Assembly (NCBI GenBank): GCA_028023455.1
Contig: JAQFVV010006208.1
Coordinates: 10,522,963 to 10,586,962, forward strand
DNA length: 64,000 nucleotides
Source: Epiperipatus broadwayi
Taxonomy: Eukaryota; Onychophora; Udeonychophora; Euonychophora; Peripatidae
Direction: 5' to 3'
Shown here: piece after piece, positions 34,676-45,559 of the stretch
How the letters are laid out: every line of letters begins with the position of its first letter
How positions within the stretch are numbered: the stretch's first letter is position 1
The notes under the pieces: model-generated
The model's input: the letters and a program-made list of their open reading frames with translations, nothing else
The model's database searches: none
What the model was told of the DNA's origin: nothing
Program-made: the position numbers and the translations under genes

Positions 34676-35325
34676 TGTCATATCTGACCCTGCCTTCAGA
34701 AGTGGACTATTCCAGATTCCTTGCCTGATTGGCTAGCACCCAGTTGCTACCCAAGGGGATTAAAACCGTCACTGGGGTTCGCGCACTGAATCCGCGTGTT
34801 TCCAGTAAGGTAGGGAATCTGCCTTTAAATAGTCAGCCTTTTGGAGGCAAGGCAGAAAGCAATTACTTCTGTTAACCTGAACGACAGGAGGTGCTCTCCA
34901 TTAGACCTTCTGCCATCAGCAAAGGTATTTATCTAGTCATTATTGCGACATCCACACAGTGAGGCAAGTCCACCTACGGACTGGAAACTGCTACGTCTGA
35001 ACTAGAACCGACTCGAGGCAAGCTAACTACATGGCTGGAAGAGTCTTACCAGAACTCATGACACAGGCTAATCATTACCTGGAAGCGAGTTCCATATTCC
35101 GCACGACTATCTCAGCATTCAAGTCTATCAACCGTATTTGTTCATTTGTTTGTGAGGTGGTGGATAACACATCTGCTTGCTAAATAATGATTTGAAACTT
35201 GAAAATGGGAACTAACGTATGTATATATTTTGTACTAATAAATTGTACATATTAATTGCTGAATAGTTGTTTTTTTTGTATCTGTTGGTTTGGAAACGAA
35301 CCCGCAAGCCTAACCAAACACAACA
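34676..35325 (+). mobile_element. Solo LTR with perfect 5-bp target duplication
   Basis: A 650-bp block starts TGTCATATCTGACCC and ends CCAAACACAACA, the TG...CA termini of an LTR. It is flanked by ATAAT at 34671-34675 and 35326-35330. It is clearly more GC-rich than its surroundings and carries an AATAAA polyadenylation-like signal near 35239. No internal retroelement sequence lies on either side, so it is a solo LTR left by recombination. The TGTCATATCTG start is common in Ty3/gypsy elements, but the family is inferred. Strand is not certain. Confidence 0.8.
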
Positions 35326-35583
35326 ATAATATAAATTCATTTAAACAGTATATTCTTCCTTATGTTTCATCTACTTTAAATAGCCATTAAAGTTATAAAA
35401 AATACGTAAAAAACTAGTTTTAAAAAAGATTCTCAACAATTAATACATCATAAATTATATTAAACTTCCAAAAATATCTTTTAACTCGCTTACAAACTAC
35501 ATTTCATACTACTACAAATATACAGGTGATACACTTAATACTTTTATTTAAAAGGCAAATAATGATTCCAAGACATTATTTTA

Positions 35584-35675
35584 GTCAAAGGTTGGTGGCC
35601 TAATGGTTAGCATAGCTGCCTTCCGAGCAGCTGGTCCGGGGTTCGTTTCCCGGTCAAAGCTTTGACGTATGCAAC
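35584..35675 (+). mobile_element. tRNA-Gly(TCC)-derived SINE
   Basis: GTCAAAGGTTGGTGGCCTAA, TGGTTAGCATAGCTGCCTTC, box B GGGGTTCGTTTCCCGG and CAAAGCTTTGACGTATG. A possible duplication of about 10 bp (ATTATTTTAG / ATTATTTTAAG) flanks it. Confidence 0.85.
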
Positions 35676-35679
35676 AAAA

Positions 35680-36420
35680 TATAAACGATATTATTTTAAG
35701 GCTCACGCTATTCAGGTGTCCCAAATTATAAGCTCTCACATATTTTCATCATCTTAATTCCGGTTTTATTAATATATAATTATTACAACTTAATTTACAA
35801 GTACCAAATTTTTTGCACTCAGACATTTAATACCATCCCTCTCTACATAAATATATTAATGAATATTATTAAGCATTATTAGGCTAAGGATTATCATATC
35901 ATTTTTAGCCCAGACATAAACTTTAAACTTATTTAAGGATTAAGATTTTTATTCTTAATAAATAAAACTACACGAGTGAAAAGAGAGATGGGATTAGAAT
36001 AATACTGTATTGTTACATTTTGTTTTTTTCTGGATTAAAAATGAAATAATAATGATCATTGGTTATATATATAACATTAATTTACATAAGTGTATTTTCT
36101 ATTTAACAATTTACATCTTTAAAAATTAATTATATCTTCCATTTTATTTAATTTTTTTTAAAACCGTAGGTATCCCAATTTCACAAGTTTTTATAAGTAA
36201 TTTTTTTTTTATAACTAAATCTTACAAAAATGCTTTTACCATAAAATAATATTATTAAATTACTTCACCTATCGCCCAAATATTTTTTAGAAATCTATTA
36301 TTTATACATTTAATTATTTAGCATGAAACACTTTTCATATACTAATAATATACTCTGAAAAAATTTGAACTGAGTCAAGCCACTATGAAAAGATATAACC
36401 GTGTAGATATATTCTAAATA
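35680..36420. other. AT-rich stretch, nothing seen
   Basis: Very AT-rich, with no coding potential and no clear repeat family. Confidence 0.5.
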
Positions 36421-36530
36421 TTAAATAGGCAAAACTCTCCATATAGTAGTGTCACTCAGTGCAAGCCAGAGTAATCAATGGATGCCAGGTTTGTGCATAA
36501 AATCCCTATCTAGTACCTATTCATCCAATA

Positions 36531-36572
36531 TCCCCAGACTAGTTTCTAGCTTGTGGCTTTCATCAGTGAGGA
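36531..36572 (-). ncRNA. Family A hammerhead, intact
   Basis: Minus strand: UCCUCA / CUGAUGA / AGC-CACAA-GCU / GAAAC / UAGUC / UGGGGA. Core and cleavage triplet are canonical, stem I forms 6 pairs and stem II 3 pairs after an A/A mismatch. The predicted cut is between 36537 and 36536. Confidence 0.8.
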
Positions 36573-36983
36573 GCCTTGGATCTGAGAGCATTGCACCTAG
36601 ATCTTAGAATCTAATGCAACCCTCCAGCAGCCACCTTTTATCTCTACTTAACTACAAAACTATGAGAATAAAATTGAAAACACTAATATTTTTAATCCAA
36701 GCTCATTAGCTTACATAGCCATACAGGGCTGAACTCAGTTCAGTATCCATATATTTTGGTGTTTTGGGTTCTTTAATAACCATAGCCACCACTATCCTAT
36801 TAGGCAGGATTGGTATTAACCACTAGACATCACAACCAATCTTATGCTTCCTCATAACTGTTATTAAAAATGGACAGCCAGAGTAATCAATGGGTGCCAG
36901 AAGACTGAGCAGAGGTAAAAGGCGGCTGTTGGAGTGTTGCATTAGACCCTAATATCTAGGTGCAGTGCTCTCAGATCCAAGGC

Positions 36984-37025
36984 TCCTCACTGACAAAAGT
37001 CACAAACTAGAAACTAGTCTGAGGG
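36984..37025 (+). ncRNA. Family A hammerhead, G8 mutated, with compensated helices
   Basis: Stem I UCCUCA/UGAGGG and stem II AGU/ACU both differ from other copies by changes that preserve pairing. GAAAC and UAGUC are intact. The core reads CUGACAA (G8 to A), so activity is unlikely. Confidence 0.7.
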
Positions 37026-37164
37026 TATTGGATGAGTAGGCACTAGATAGGGATTTTATGCACAAACCTTCTGGCATCCATTAATTACTCTGTCTTGTAC
37101 TGAGTGGCACTACTGTATGGAGAGTTTTGCCTGTTTTAATAACAGTTGTGAGCAAGCATAGCAC

Positions 37165-37825
37165 TGTGGTAACTTTCATCGAATCTAACTAACTGTACTA
37201 GGAGCAGGGTGAATATATAGTTTATAAAATATGCAAATTATTGCAGCAAGAAATGTAAATTGTAAATGTTAGATGTTCCATTTTTTTAACAAAGGGTTGC
37301 AAGATTTTTTCCTGTTGATTGAATTCCTGTTGATTGCTATAGCATATTTGTTTTCATCTTCTAACATTAAGACCATCTGCATAAAGTGGATGCTCATAAG
37401 AGAAAGTTCAAGGAGGCATGGATTATTGCAAGAGACTCAAATTCAATTTAACATGAAAAATTCTTGCATCTGTTTGTCAAAAAAATGGAACATCTGACAT
37501 TTATAATTTGCATTTCTCACTGCAATAATTAGCATATTTTATATATTCATCCTGCTCCTGGCATAGTTAGTTAATTAATTTTGCACTATGATTCTGGTGG
37601 CAGTTTACCGAAAGTTAATTGAATGCTATTAAATGAGAATATATCTATAGGTTTATACCTTTTCATAATGGCTTGACTCATCTCATTTTATTTATCTTTA
37701 CACTTTTATAATTTCTATATTTTCAATATTATTACAAATATTATATATCAATTAGTATTCTCCTTTTGTACAATTTATTTTATTTAGCATGTGGTATCAG
37801 CACGTCAAAATTCAACATCAACATT
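37165..37825. other. AT-rich stretch, nothing assignable
   Basis: Contains the shared block GCACTATGATTCTGGTGGCA (about 37583). A 74-codon plus frame at 37273-37497 has no motif. Confidence 0.4.
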
Positions 37826-37829
37826 TTTT

Positions 37830-38340
37830 AACTAATCAAGAGCCACTTCTTCCAGGTTATGTAGAGCAAAGAAGCCAACAGGGACCTGGCAAATTGGATC
37901 TTTATTGTAAATATAAAGCATGATTTGTGGTCTTCCGCACTCAAGTTTAGAATGTTTATAAATCCCCACTGGTGTAATACATACCACATCTACCCTGGCC
38001 ATTCTTATTCTGTTAATCTTAGTCCAGAGTTTTGTTGGGAGTAACTGGGTACTTGAAGAGTAGGGTCAGCTATTAGAGTGTGATTATTTATATTGGAGTT
38101 ATTCCAGTCATGTGTCCACATGCTGTTGTTTTCGAATGTGGTGGCTGTTCAGAGTTACCAGTAAGCCAGAAAGACTGCCTTGATTTTAGTCTGAGATTTG
38201 GGGGATTTATCAGAATGAGAATGAAGGAATGATTGTATAAGCTCAAGAAGTTTGATGAATTCATTGATGGTTTTCCAATCTGTGCCTGAAAGTAGCTGGA
38301 GGAATATTTGAAAAAAAAAAAAAAGGTAGCCATTCTATGG
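37830..38340 (-). pseudogene. LINE C-terminal fragment (RTE/BovB-like tail)
   Basis: The minus strand reads LPTKLWTKINRIRMARVDVV, then PVGIYKHSKLECGRPQIMLY and DPICQVP. This matches the conserved tail of many non-LTR elements (LP...W..LNR.RTG.GRC, then C.CG..QT..HI...C). A further upstream frame (TDWKTINEFIKLLELIQSFL) is open in the same direction. No RT or endonuclease is attached, and several stops are present. Confidence 0.55.
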
Positions 38341-38716
38341 GTGTTGATTTAAGAGTGTAAAAATTTTATGCAGGTTTCATTGATCTGAGTATTCACAAGT
38401 TTAGTATGTATACTTCTGCACCATATTGGAAAGCAGAATTCATCCACAGAGTAAATAAGTGATATACCAGAAATTCTAATGATGGCAGCATTAGAACTTT
38501 ATGTGGTGCCTGCAAGTTTGTTGTCTATCCTTGTATGTTTTTCATGGACCAAATATAAGATGCAAAAGAGAAAGTGGTATCTCTGGGACCAAACTTAGAC
38601 TGTAACTCATGGATTCCTGGTCATGCTAGAAAATCTTCATATTTGTCCAATTCAATTCATTATATGTATTGATATAGTTAAGATTTTACTTCATTAACGT
38701 TTAAAATAAATTTAGA

Positions 38717-39157
38717 TATATATGCGCTCTGCGCACAGATAATGAAGCTATTAATTGTCTGTGAAATTATTAAAATTTACTGCCAAGCGCTTTCGGGATA
38801 GTTTATAGTCCCATATTCATGGCGATTTATATTCGATTAATAACTATAATATTAATGCAAATTTTATGCAAATTTATATGCAGATGTTACGTTGACCATT
38901 TTCGAGATAGGGAAAAGCAGGTCTCTCTTCTTTTGATCGCTGATGGGTCACTTACGAGAAGCCTGCTTTTCCCTATCTCGAAACTGGTCCACGTAACATC
39001 TGCATATAAATTTGCATTAATATTATAGTTATTAATCGAATACAAATCGCCATGAATATGGGACTATAAACTGTCTCGAAAGCACTTGGCGGTAAATTTT
39101 AATAATTTCACAGACAATTAATAGCTTCATTATCTGTGCGCAGAGCACATATATATA
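38717..39157. mobile_element. 440-bp inverted-repeat transposon (MITE-like)
   Basis: Two arms of about 205 bp are near-perfect inverted copies, from ATATGCGCTCTGCGCACAGA to its complement at the right end, with a small loop near 38927-38953. The arms include GATATTA-rich sequence, TCCCATATTCATGGCGATTT and CGAGATAGGGAAAAGCAGG. TA-rich ends suggest a TA target. The tail GAAACTGGTC in the right arm resembles a hammerhead end, but no CUGANGA core with a stem II is in the right place. No transposase. Confidence 0.75.
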
Positions 39158-39600
39158 TATTAATTTATATGTATTGATATAAAATAACAATGTAAATAAA
39201 CTCTAATTATTTACTTTTACTAAACAAATTAAAAATACTCTTTTTAAAAAAAAATCTACCCAAGTAAAATGATATCAATATTTTTTCATGTTTCCTCCAC
39301 TTCTTTTCAAAACGATTCAAAATTATATTTTATTATTAAAAACACACACATTTTTCTTTGCAAAGCTTGATATATTTTCATTATTATATCATTAATAAAC
39401 CCACTTGAACATATTTTTCTTATGTTGCAATTATATGATAAAATCCCTATCAGAGATCTGAAAAATATAGAACAAGTTCTGAAAAATATTTTCAATAATT
39501 AATAAATCATAAATTATATTACACTTTTACAAATATATTTTATTTGTCACATGATCACATTTCCTATACAGGAACATTAATTGTTGACTATATAAGCTAT
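39158..39600. other. AT-rich stretch, nothing seen
   Basis: Only AT-rich DNA. Sequence near 39301-39530 resembles that near 35390-35470 weakly. Confidence 0.4.
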
Positions 39601-39890
39601 TGAGCTTAGATTGAAAATATTTTTTGTGTTTTCAATTTCATTCTCATAGTTTAGTAGTTAAGTAGAGATAAAAGGTGGTTGCTAGAGGGTTGCATTAGAT
39701 CCTAAGATCTAGATGCAGTGCTCTCAGATCCAAAGCTCCTCACTGACGAAGGCCGCAAGCCAGAAACTAGTCTGGGGATATTGGATGAGTAGGCATTAGA
39801 TGGGGATTTTATGCACAAACCTTCTGGCATCCATTGATTACTCTGTTTAGCACAGGTGGCAATACTGTATGGAGAGTTTTGCTATATTTT
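39600..39890 (+). repeat. Family A single arm
   Basis: Runs from internal sequence (TTTAGTAGTTAAGTAGAGAT) to GGAGAGTTTTGC with one intact ribozyme; the opposite arm is missing. Confidence 0.75.
39737..39778 (+). ncRNA. Family A hammerhead, intact
   Basis: UCCUCA / CUGACGA (39743-39749) / GGC-CGCAA-GCC / GAAAC / UAGUC / UGGGGA. All core residues are canonical. Stem II GGC/GCC is the stronger version of the AGC/GCU found in other copies. The predicted cut is after 39772. Confidence 0.8.
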
Positions 39891-40321
39891 ATTTGCTTAC
39901 AATTTTCTATATCAAATTATTGAAAATATAATTATACAAATGTAACATTATGAAGTTCCTCAAAAGGTTTAATAATTTATTAGTATGTTTTGTGTTTGTA
40001 CTTGCATGTCTGTATTTGTATAACAAGTAATGAATTTTATATAAAAAATTAAGGTATTATAGAGCAGTGCAACGTAAATTTTAAGACTGATTATCATTAT
40101 AAATTAGTACATAATAGTTTCAACGAAGAGGGGAAAGCATGTAATAGTAATCATATTTTTCATGAGCAGGTGAAAATTTGACAATTATTATTAATTTTTT
40201 TTGTCCACGAGTAATTTTTGAAGATTTGAGGAATTTAGCAAATGTATATGGTAAAAATAACACATCTGTTATGTAATGAACATTAGTAGCTCTTAACAAG
40301 CTTTTCCAAATATCACTATCC

Positions 40322-40360
40322 TTGGACCGGTTTCTAGCTGCGGCTGTCATCAGTGAAGTG
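40322..40360 (-). ncRNA. Degenerate hammerhead-like motif
   Basis: Core CUGAUGA (40348-40354), stem II AGC/GCU with loop CGCA, GAAAC, self-complementary ACCGGU and C17 are present. Stem I (CUUCA against CAAGG) fails at the two positions next to the core. It lies in a small fold-back at about 40255-40500. Confidence 0.5.
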
Positions 40361-41101
40361 CTAGAACATTCATACATTAGATCTAAAAATACCAGCTGAA
40401 GACCAGCATTTATCTAATAGCCACAACTAGAAACTGGTTTGAGGATAGGGATATTTGTAAAAACTTGTTAAGAGCTATTAATGATCATTATATAACATTT
40501 ATATTACAAGCTTATTAAATTAAACCACATGATCTGTGACATGATTCAGAGTTTTGCATCTCCACCTTATTGGTGAAGACTGAATTGGGCTGTGCTAATT
40601 TATTTTTTTGGTTAGCACATTGGCATACAATTGACAAACCCTGATTGAGGGGATTTTCATCATTGATGAATAGCCTTCAAGTAATTGTCTAAGCTAGACT
40701 GACTATGGGACATGTTTATTCGATGAGTTTGGGATTCTATAAGTTCATCTTTTGAGCCTTCTGCATGTATATTTATCAGCTAATACCACTTTTTCATGAA
40801 ATTGTAAACTATTATTCTTTATATATTGATTACCTCACCTTACCCCCCCCCCCCCCGAAAAAAAAAACAAAAAAGAATTTAGCAGGCCTTAATATAGTTT
40901 TTGTATATCACAAATAAGTTGAAGTTATTGTTTCACCAAGATCTTTTCAAATAATCAATTAAATAGAAATACAAAATGAAGAATTTTTTAATAATAATAG
41001 TGTTACACTATATAGTAGTGCCACCCAGTGCAAGCCATAGTAACCAATGGATGCAAAAAGGTTTGTGCATAAAATCCCTATCTAGTGGCTATTCAACTAA
41101 T

Positions 41102-41142
41102 ATCCCAGACTAGTTTCTAGCTTATGGCTTTCATCAATAAAG
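41102..41142 (-). ncRNA. Family A hammerhead, C3 mutated
   Basis: UUGAUGA in place of CUGAUGA and a broken stem I. Stem II AGC/GCU and GAAAC-UAGUC remain. Confidence 0.5.
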
Positions 41143-41409
41143 AGCCTTGGACCTGAGAGCACTGCACCTACATCTTAGGATCCAATTTAAGCCTCCAGAA
41201 GCCATCTTTTACCTTTTTAGTTAACTATAAAGCTACGAGTCCTGAATAGAGTTCATATCTATATGACTATAGAAGCAAATGAGCTTGGATTGAAAATATG
41301 TTTTCATTTTGGTCTCATAGCTTTATAGTTAACTAAAAAGGTAAAATGGTATTGTTGGAGGATTGCATAGAATTCTAAAATCTAGGTGCAGTGCTCTCAG
41401 ATCCAAGGC

Positions 41410-41451
41410 TCCTCACTGATGAAAGCCACAAGCTAGAAACTAGTCTGGGGA
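41410..41451 (+). ncRNA. Family A hammerhead, intact (tandem copy 1)
   Basis: UCCUCA / CUGAUGA (41416-41422) / AGC-CACAA-GCU / GAAAC / UAGUC / UGGGGA. Identical in core and helices to the copy at 36531-36572. The predicted cut is after 41445. Confidence 0.8.
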
Positions 41452-41520
41452 TATTGGATGAGTAGGAACCAGATAGGGATAGATTCTAAAATCTAGGTGC
41501 AGTGCTCTCAGATCCAAGGC

Positions 41521-41562
41521 TCATCACTGATGAAAGCCACAAGCTAGAAACAGGTCTGGTGA
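41521..41562 (+). ncRNA. Family A hammerhead, intact with compensated stem I (tandem copy 2)
   Basis: UCAUCA / CUGAUGA (41527-41533) / AGC-CACAA-GCU / GAAAC / AGGUC / UGGUGA. Compared with copy 1, one C-G pair of stem I became A-U by a change on both strands. The predicted cut is after 41556, which is 111 nt beyond the cut in copy 1. Confidence 0.8.
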
Positions 41563-41662
41563 TATTGGATGAGTAGGCCCTAGATAGTGATTTTATGCAC
41601 AAACCTTCCATCCACTGATTACTATTGTCGGCACTGAGTGGCACTACTCTGGAGAGTTTGTT

Positions 41663-43300
41663 AAGAGGATAAAGATACCATTAATAGATGGCAAGGGAGT
41701 GTATATAAAATCAGATCTTTTATTTGCTGATAATATCTTCTGATGCACAGAAAGTAGGGAAGATATGGAAGTTATGCTGAAAATGTGCAGAAGGGTGGGT
41801 AAAGAATTTAATGAAGAAAAATCAAAAGTAATGATGATAAATGCTGGGGAAAAAGATGAGAAAGTAATTTTTATTGGGGAATATAAAGTTAAATGTGGTG
41901 AATAGATATAACTATTTGGGAATCAAATTAAGTAATCAGAGAAATTGCTTGGATGAATGGAAGAAAAAATTGATTAATGAAGCAAAGAAAAGAAAGAGAC
42001 TTGATAAAGAAACTAATAGTGTTTTCATATAATAAATATGATGTAGTAAGAATTGTATGGAAGGGAGTGGCAATAGCAGGATTAATATATGGTGGCGATG
42101 TGTTGTGTTAGTTAAGGGGTATTAGATAACTTAGAAAAAGTACAAAGAGAAGTAGGAAGACATGTATTAGATGCAGATGTGTGGATGGCAAAGGGGGAAA
42201 CTCAATGAGAAATGGGATGATCAAGTTTTTATATAAGAGATGCAAAAAGCAAAATGAAGATGTTCGGTAGATCGCAATTTATGGATAATTAAAATTACCC
42301 CAAATCCAAAATTCAACCAGACCAGCCAAGAAATAATAATGAAACACAACCAAAGGTTTCATTGCTACAAGCAGACTTCTCAAGTGTAAAGAACTACACA
42401 AACTACACCATATATATAATATTAAACATTACTCACAAATTCATTTACTTCCCATCCACCCTTAATATTAAAAGAACTCTTAATTAAGTTAATTGCTTCA
42501 GAATAAAAAAATTTCAATAACAAAGATTCTTTAATTCTTCTTTTGATTTCATTTCTCTCTTTAAAAAAAGGAAGAATTAAAGAATCTTTGTTATTGGAAA
42601 TTTATTATTCTGAAGCAATTAACTTATTTAAAAGTTCTTTTAATATTATGGGTGGATGGGATAAATATGGTGTAGTTTTTTGTAGTTATTTACACTTGAG
42701 AAGTCTGCTTGTAGCAGTAAAACCTTTGGTTGTGTTTTATTATTATTTAATGGCTGGTCTGGTTGAATTTTGGATTGGGGGTAATTTTAATTTTATATTG
42801 ACTAGTTTAGCTTTATGCTTGTAATTGTTTTAGAAGTAAAGGACAGGCAACAAGATAGGTGGAAAAGTTAGCACAGTATGCAGAAGATTTGGATAAAGAC
42901 TTTATATCAGTATACTTGTATAAAAGATAGGATAATTGTGTTAGGAGAATTGTTGAGTGTTATAGTGGTGAAGAATGGGATATAAGAATAGATGCATTAA
43001 TAAATAATAAGGAGTTTCAAGAGATGGAGAACTAGTATGGAAAGTAAAAAGAGTTTAAATATATATAGAAGTAAACACAATATTGGGTGTGAGTTGATTT
43101 ACAATAATAGCAAGGAACATAGTTTACGGTTTAAGGCTCAAACAGAATCGCTAGCAACAAGGGAATATATACATAAATGGAGAAATGTAAGTGATTTAGT
43201 CTGCAAGTTATGTATGGAAGGCATGGAAAATATTAGGCATCCTGAATGTAAATGCTTACAAGCATAAAGGGTACAAATAATGAAGTTTTGGGAGAATAAA
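41663..43300 (+). pseudogene. Decayed LINE 3' half (RT to C-terminal zinc knuckle)
   Basis: Across frames the plus strand reads IKSDLLFADNI (the FADD box, second Asp to Asn), then MEVMLKMCRRVGKEFNEEKS, KVMMINAGEKDEK, a YLGIKLSNQ-type segment after a frame change, and AGLIYGGDVL. Near the end an open frame (43037-43267) encodes LATREYIHKWRNVSDLVCKL and CMEGMENIRHPECKC, the C-x-x-C...H...C knuckle usual at the C-terminus of non-LTR polyproteins. An inverted-repeat insertion (42287-42792) splits it. Many stops; a different family from the RTE copies. Confidence 0.65.
42287..42792. repeat. 506-bp inverted repeat inside the decayed LINE
   Basis: Arms of about 240 bp start AATTAAAATTACCCC and end GGGGTAATTTTAATT. 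Shared blocks include GAACTACACAAACTACACCA-like sequence, CAAAGATTCTTTAATTCTTC and complements. The right arm keeps an open frame of 93 codons, probably chance. It could be an inverted duplication of part of the host LINE. Confidence 0.65.
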
Positions 43301-44190
43301 TGTAAGCAGATTATTAAGTTCCAAATAAATCATATATAATGTTTTATAATAAATGCCTCTATTTACTGTGTGAATATTAAAAAGGGTAAAACTAATGTAT
43401 ATAAAAAATATTTTATAATAATAGCTTTTATTTACTATGTATTAAAAAACCAAAGAATACTTGTTTATTTCAACTATAATTTTAAATTTTTTATTTAATT
43501 TGATATAAAAGTGTAGGGCATCCAGACATTAATTAATTAAATCACAGGTATGTATAAATATACATACATTCATGATATATATAGTTACTATTGTAGAATT
43601 TATTTTTTAAATAAAGTATTTGAAAATAAATTGCTTACCAAAGTAGAAATCTTATTTAGACTTTTTAATTTTTAGGTTTTGTTTAATATCACTGCTATTG
43701 TATTGTGGTTCTTGTATAAACAACCTTACGTATAAAAAATAGCTAAGCAGTAATCAAGATAATTAAAAATAAAGTTAATTTTTTATTTATTAAATTGAGA
43801 TTTTTTTCCTAAATAATTTTCGTACTCATTTTTCCCTATTAAAAAAAAAACAATTTATTTAAAATTACATTCAGTAATTTGTTTGTTGCTGTTGTTGGTA
43901 TGTATTAATATTCAATAGCGCATTTTAATATCACAATTAGAAGATTAAAAGATCAGTTATAATTTTAATAGACTTTTAAATCATTTATTATAGGGACTAT
44001 TTTTCAGAGGGCAGGATCAATGATACATTGTTAATCTGCAAAATAGCTGTAGCAGTCTACAAAAATAATCATTGAAAAAATGTTTTATGTATTTTAGTTT
44101 AATATGAACAAACTATAAAAATAAATAAATATTAAATGTAAAGTAAAACTATTTATTCGCAAAACTTTTATTGGTACTTACAAATCACTT
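43301..44190. other. AT-rich stretch, nothing seen
   Basis: Long AT tracts; no repeat or coding signal recognised. Confidence 0.5.
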
Positions 44191-44194
44191 CACC

Positions 44195-44850
44195 GGGCGT
44201 TTTTTGGTTCATTATCCATTTTCAGGGGCACGCATTTGTTGGTTTTTTTTTTTTTTTTGCTCAAAATTATTTTATCGAACATATGCTATTTGTTATGCTT
44301 AAAAAAATATTTAAAAAATTGAATATAAATTCATGTTAATTTTAAAACAATTTTTTTTATAAATATCATTCGCAACAATTAATGAATTAATTTTTTACCT
44401 ATATAACTTAGAAACTGTTAACGGTGATTTTTTTTTTACGTCAACCGTAGCATCATTCAAGCTGTTGGTTAATTATTTTTCCTAACTTTTTACAAAAATT
44501 ATTAAAATTTGGGAATCTATCAGTGATAGATGCAGTGAAGTATTTTCAAAAATACAGACTAGTGCCTGCGCGAAAGGAGTATGCTAATGGACATGATATG
44601 AAACTTTAAGTGTGAACGGAGATAATGGTGGTGTAATCTCAAAATGTGTTCGATGTGTTATTTCATTATGATTTTTATTCTGTTTATTACAGTTATATTA
44701 AATTTTATTCAATTACAATTATTTGGAGTTGTGTGTAATTTATTGTGTTTTTATAATCATTTTGAAAAAAAAATTCAATGAAATATTTAATCATCTTTAA
44801 AACCCAATGCCCCTGAAAATGGATAATTAATCAAAAATGCCCAGCAAAGA
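44195..44850. mobile_element. Non-autonomous DNA-transposon-like element with short inverted ends
   Basis: The left end carries GGGCGTTTTTTGGTTC then ATTATCCATTTTCAGGGGCA. The right end carries TGCCCCTGAAAATGGATAAT then CAAAAATGCCCAGC, its complement, over about 45 bp with a few mismatches. The interior is 560 bp without a long frame. Family not known. Confidence 0.6.
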
Positions 44851-45309
44851 GAACAAAAGAATGATACATAAGTATCCTTTTAGTTTTCTAGTTTTCACAT
44901 TAACAAAAGTAGAAGTAATTCCTTTAATTCAGAATTTACAACATTTTCAATCACTATTAATACAAAATTTATAAACTTTCTCTTGTGAACTATTCATTTC
45001 TAAATATCTCTTGTATTACTGGAAGGAATATTCTATACACAGATTGCATGCTATTAGTTGCTATTACCGTTCGCTGTTAAGACTAAAATGATTCATAGAA
45101 ATAAAAAAAAACTATAGTGCATTTTATAATTAAGGGGATACAATTTAGCATGTTTTATTATTTATTGATTTTTTTATGTCTAAAAGCTTGGCTGCAATGC
45201 TGTCTTTGCTTGTCAAGTAAGCTTGTTTTCATTATTGATCGAGTAATTATTGATCGAGTAACATTCAAGCTTCACGGTTTTGGGTGCTACAATATATATA
45301 TATACTATG

Positions 45310-45555
45310 TTACCACTAAATATCACATGATCACCATTCTTTATGCTTACATCGGATCCTAAGATCAAGGTGCAGTGCTCTCAGATCTAATGCTTTTCAC
45401 TGATGAAAGCCACAAGCTAGAAACTAATCTGGGGATATTGGATGAGTAGGCACTAGATAAGGATTTTATGCACAAACCTTTCTGCATCCATTGATTACTC
45501 TGGCTTGAACTGAATGGTGCTACTACTGTATGGAGAGTTTTGCCTCTGTGTAATC
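45310..45555 (+). repeat. Family A single arm
   Basis: It opens with ACTAAATATCACATGATCAC, then GATCAAGGTGCAGTGCTCTC, a ribozyme, and ends GTATGGAGAGTTTTGCCTC. Confidence 0.7.
45394..45435 (+). ncRNA. Family A hammerhead, stem III weakened
   Basis: Stem I UUUUCA/UGGGGA (with wobble pairs), core CUGAUGA, stem II AGC/GCU, GAAAC, then UAAUC in place of UAGUC, which breaks the second stem III pair but leaves a cleavable AUC triplet. Confidence 0.65.
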
Positions 45556-45559
45556 GGTA

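Larger units (their letters stand above)
36424..37160. repeat. Family A fold-back repeat, composite copy
   Basis: The left arm (36424-36665) carries an intact minus-strand ribozyme. The right arm (36925-37160) is its inverse and ends AGAGTTTTGCCTGTTTTAAT. Between them is family-internal sequence with TTCTTTAATAACCATAGCCA and a nested partial end (ACATCACAACCAATCTTATG) at about 36826. Confidence 0.8.
41005..41660. repeat. Family A fold-back repeat with tandem ribozymes
   Basis: The left arm (41005-41220) has a broken ribozyme on the minus strand. The right side has two direct plus-strand ribozymes 111 nt apart, then ends ACTACTCTGGAGAGTTTG. The duplicated 111-bp block begins around ATTCTAAAATCTAGGTGCAG. 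Confidence 0.8.

Noticed and set aside
38819-39028. 69-codon plus frame
   Set aside because: It spans both arms of the inverted-repeat element and changes with them; not a gene.
42543-42824. 93-codon hydrophobic frame as a membrane protein
   Set aside because: It lies in the right arm of the 506-bp inverted repeat and its mirror arm is not open, so it is most likely fortuitous.
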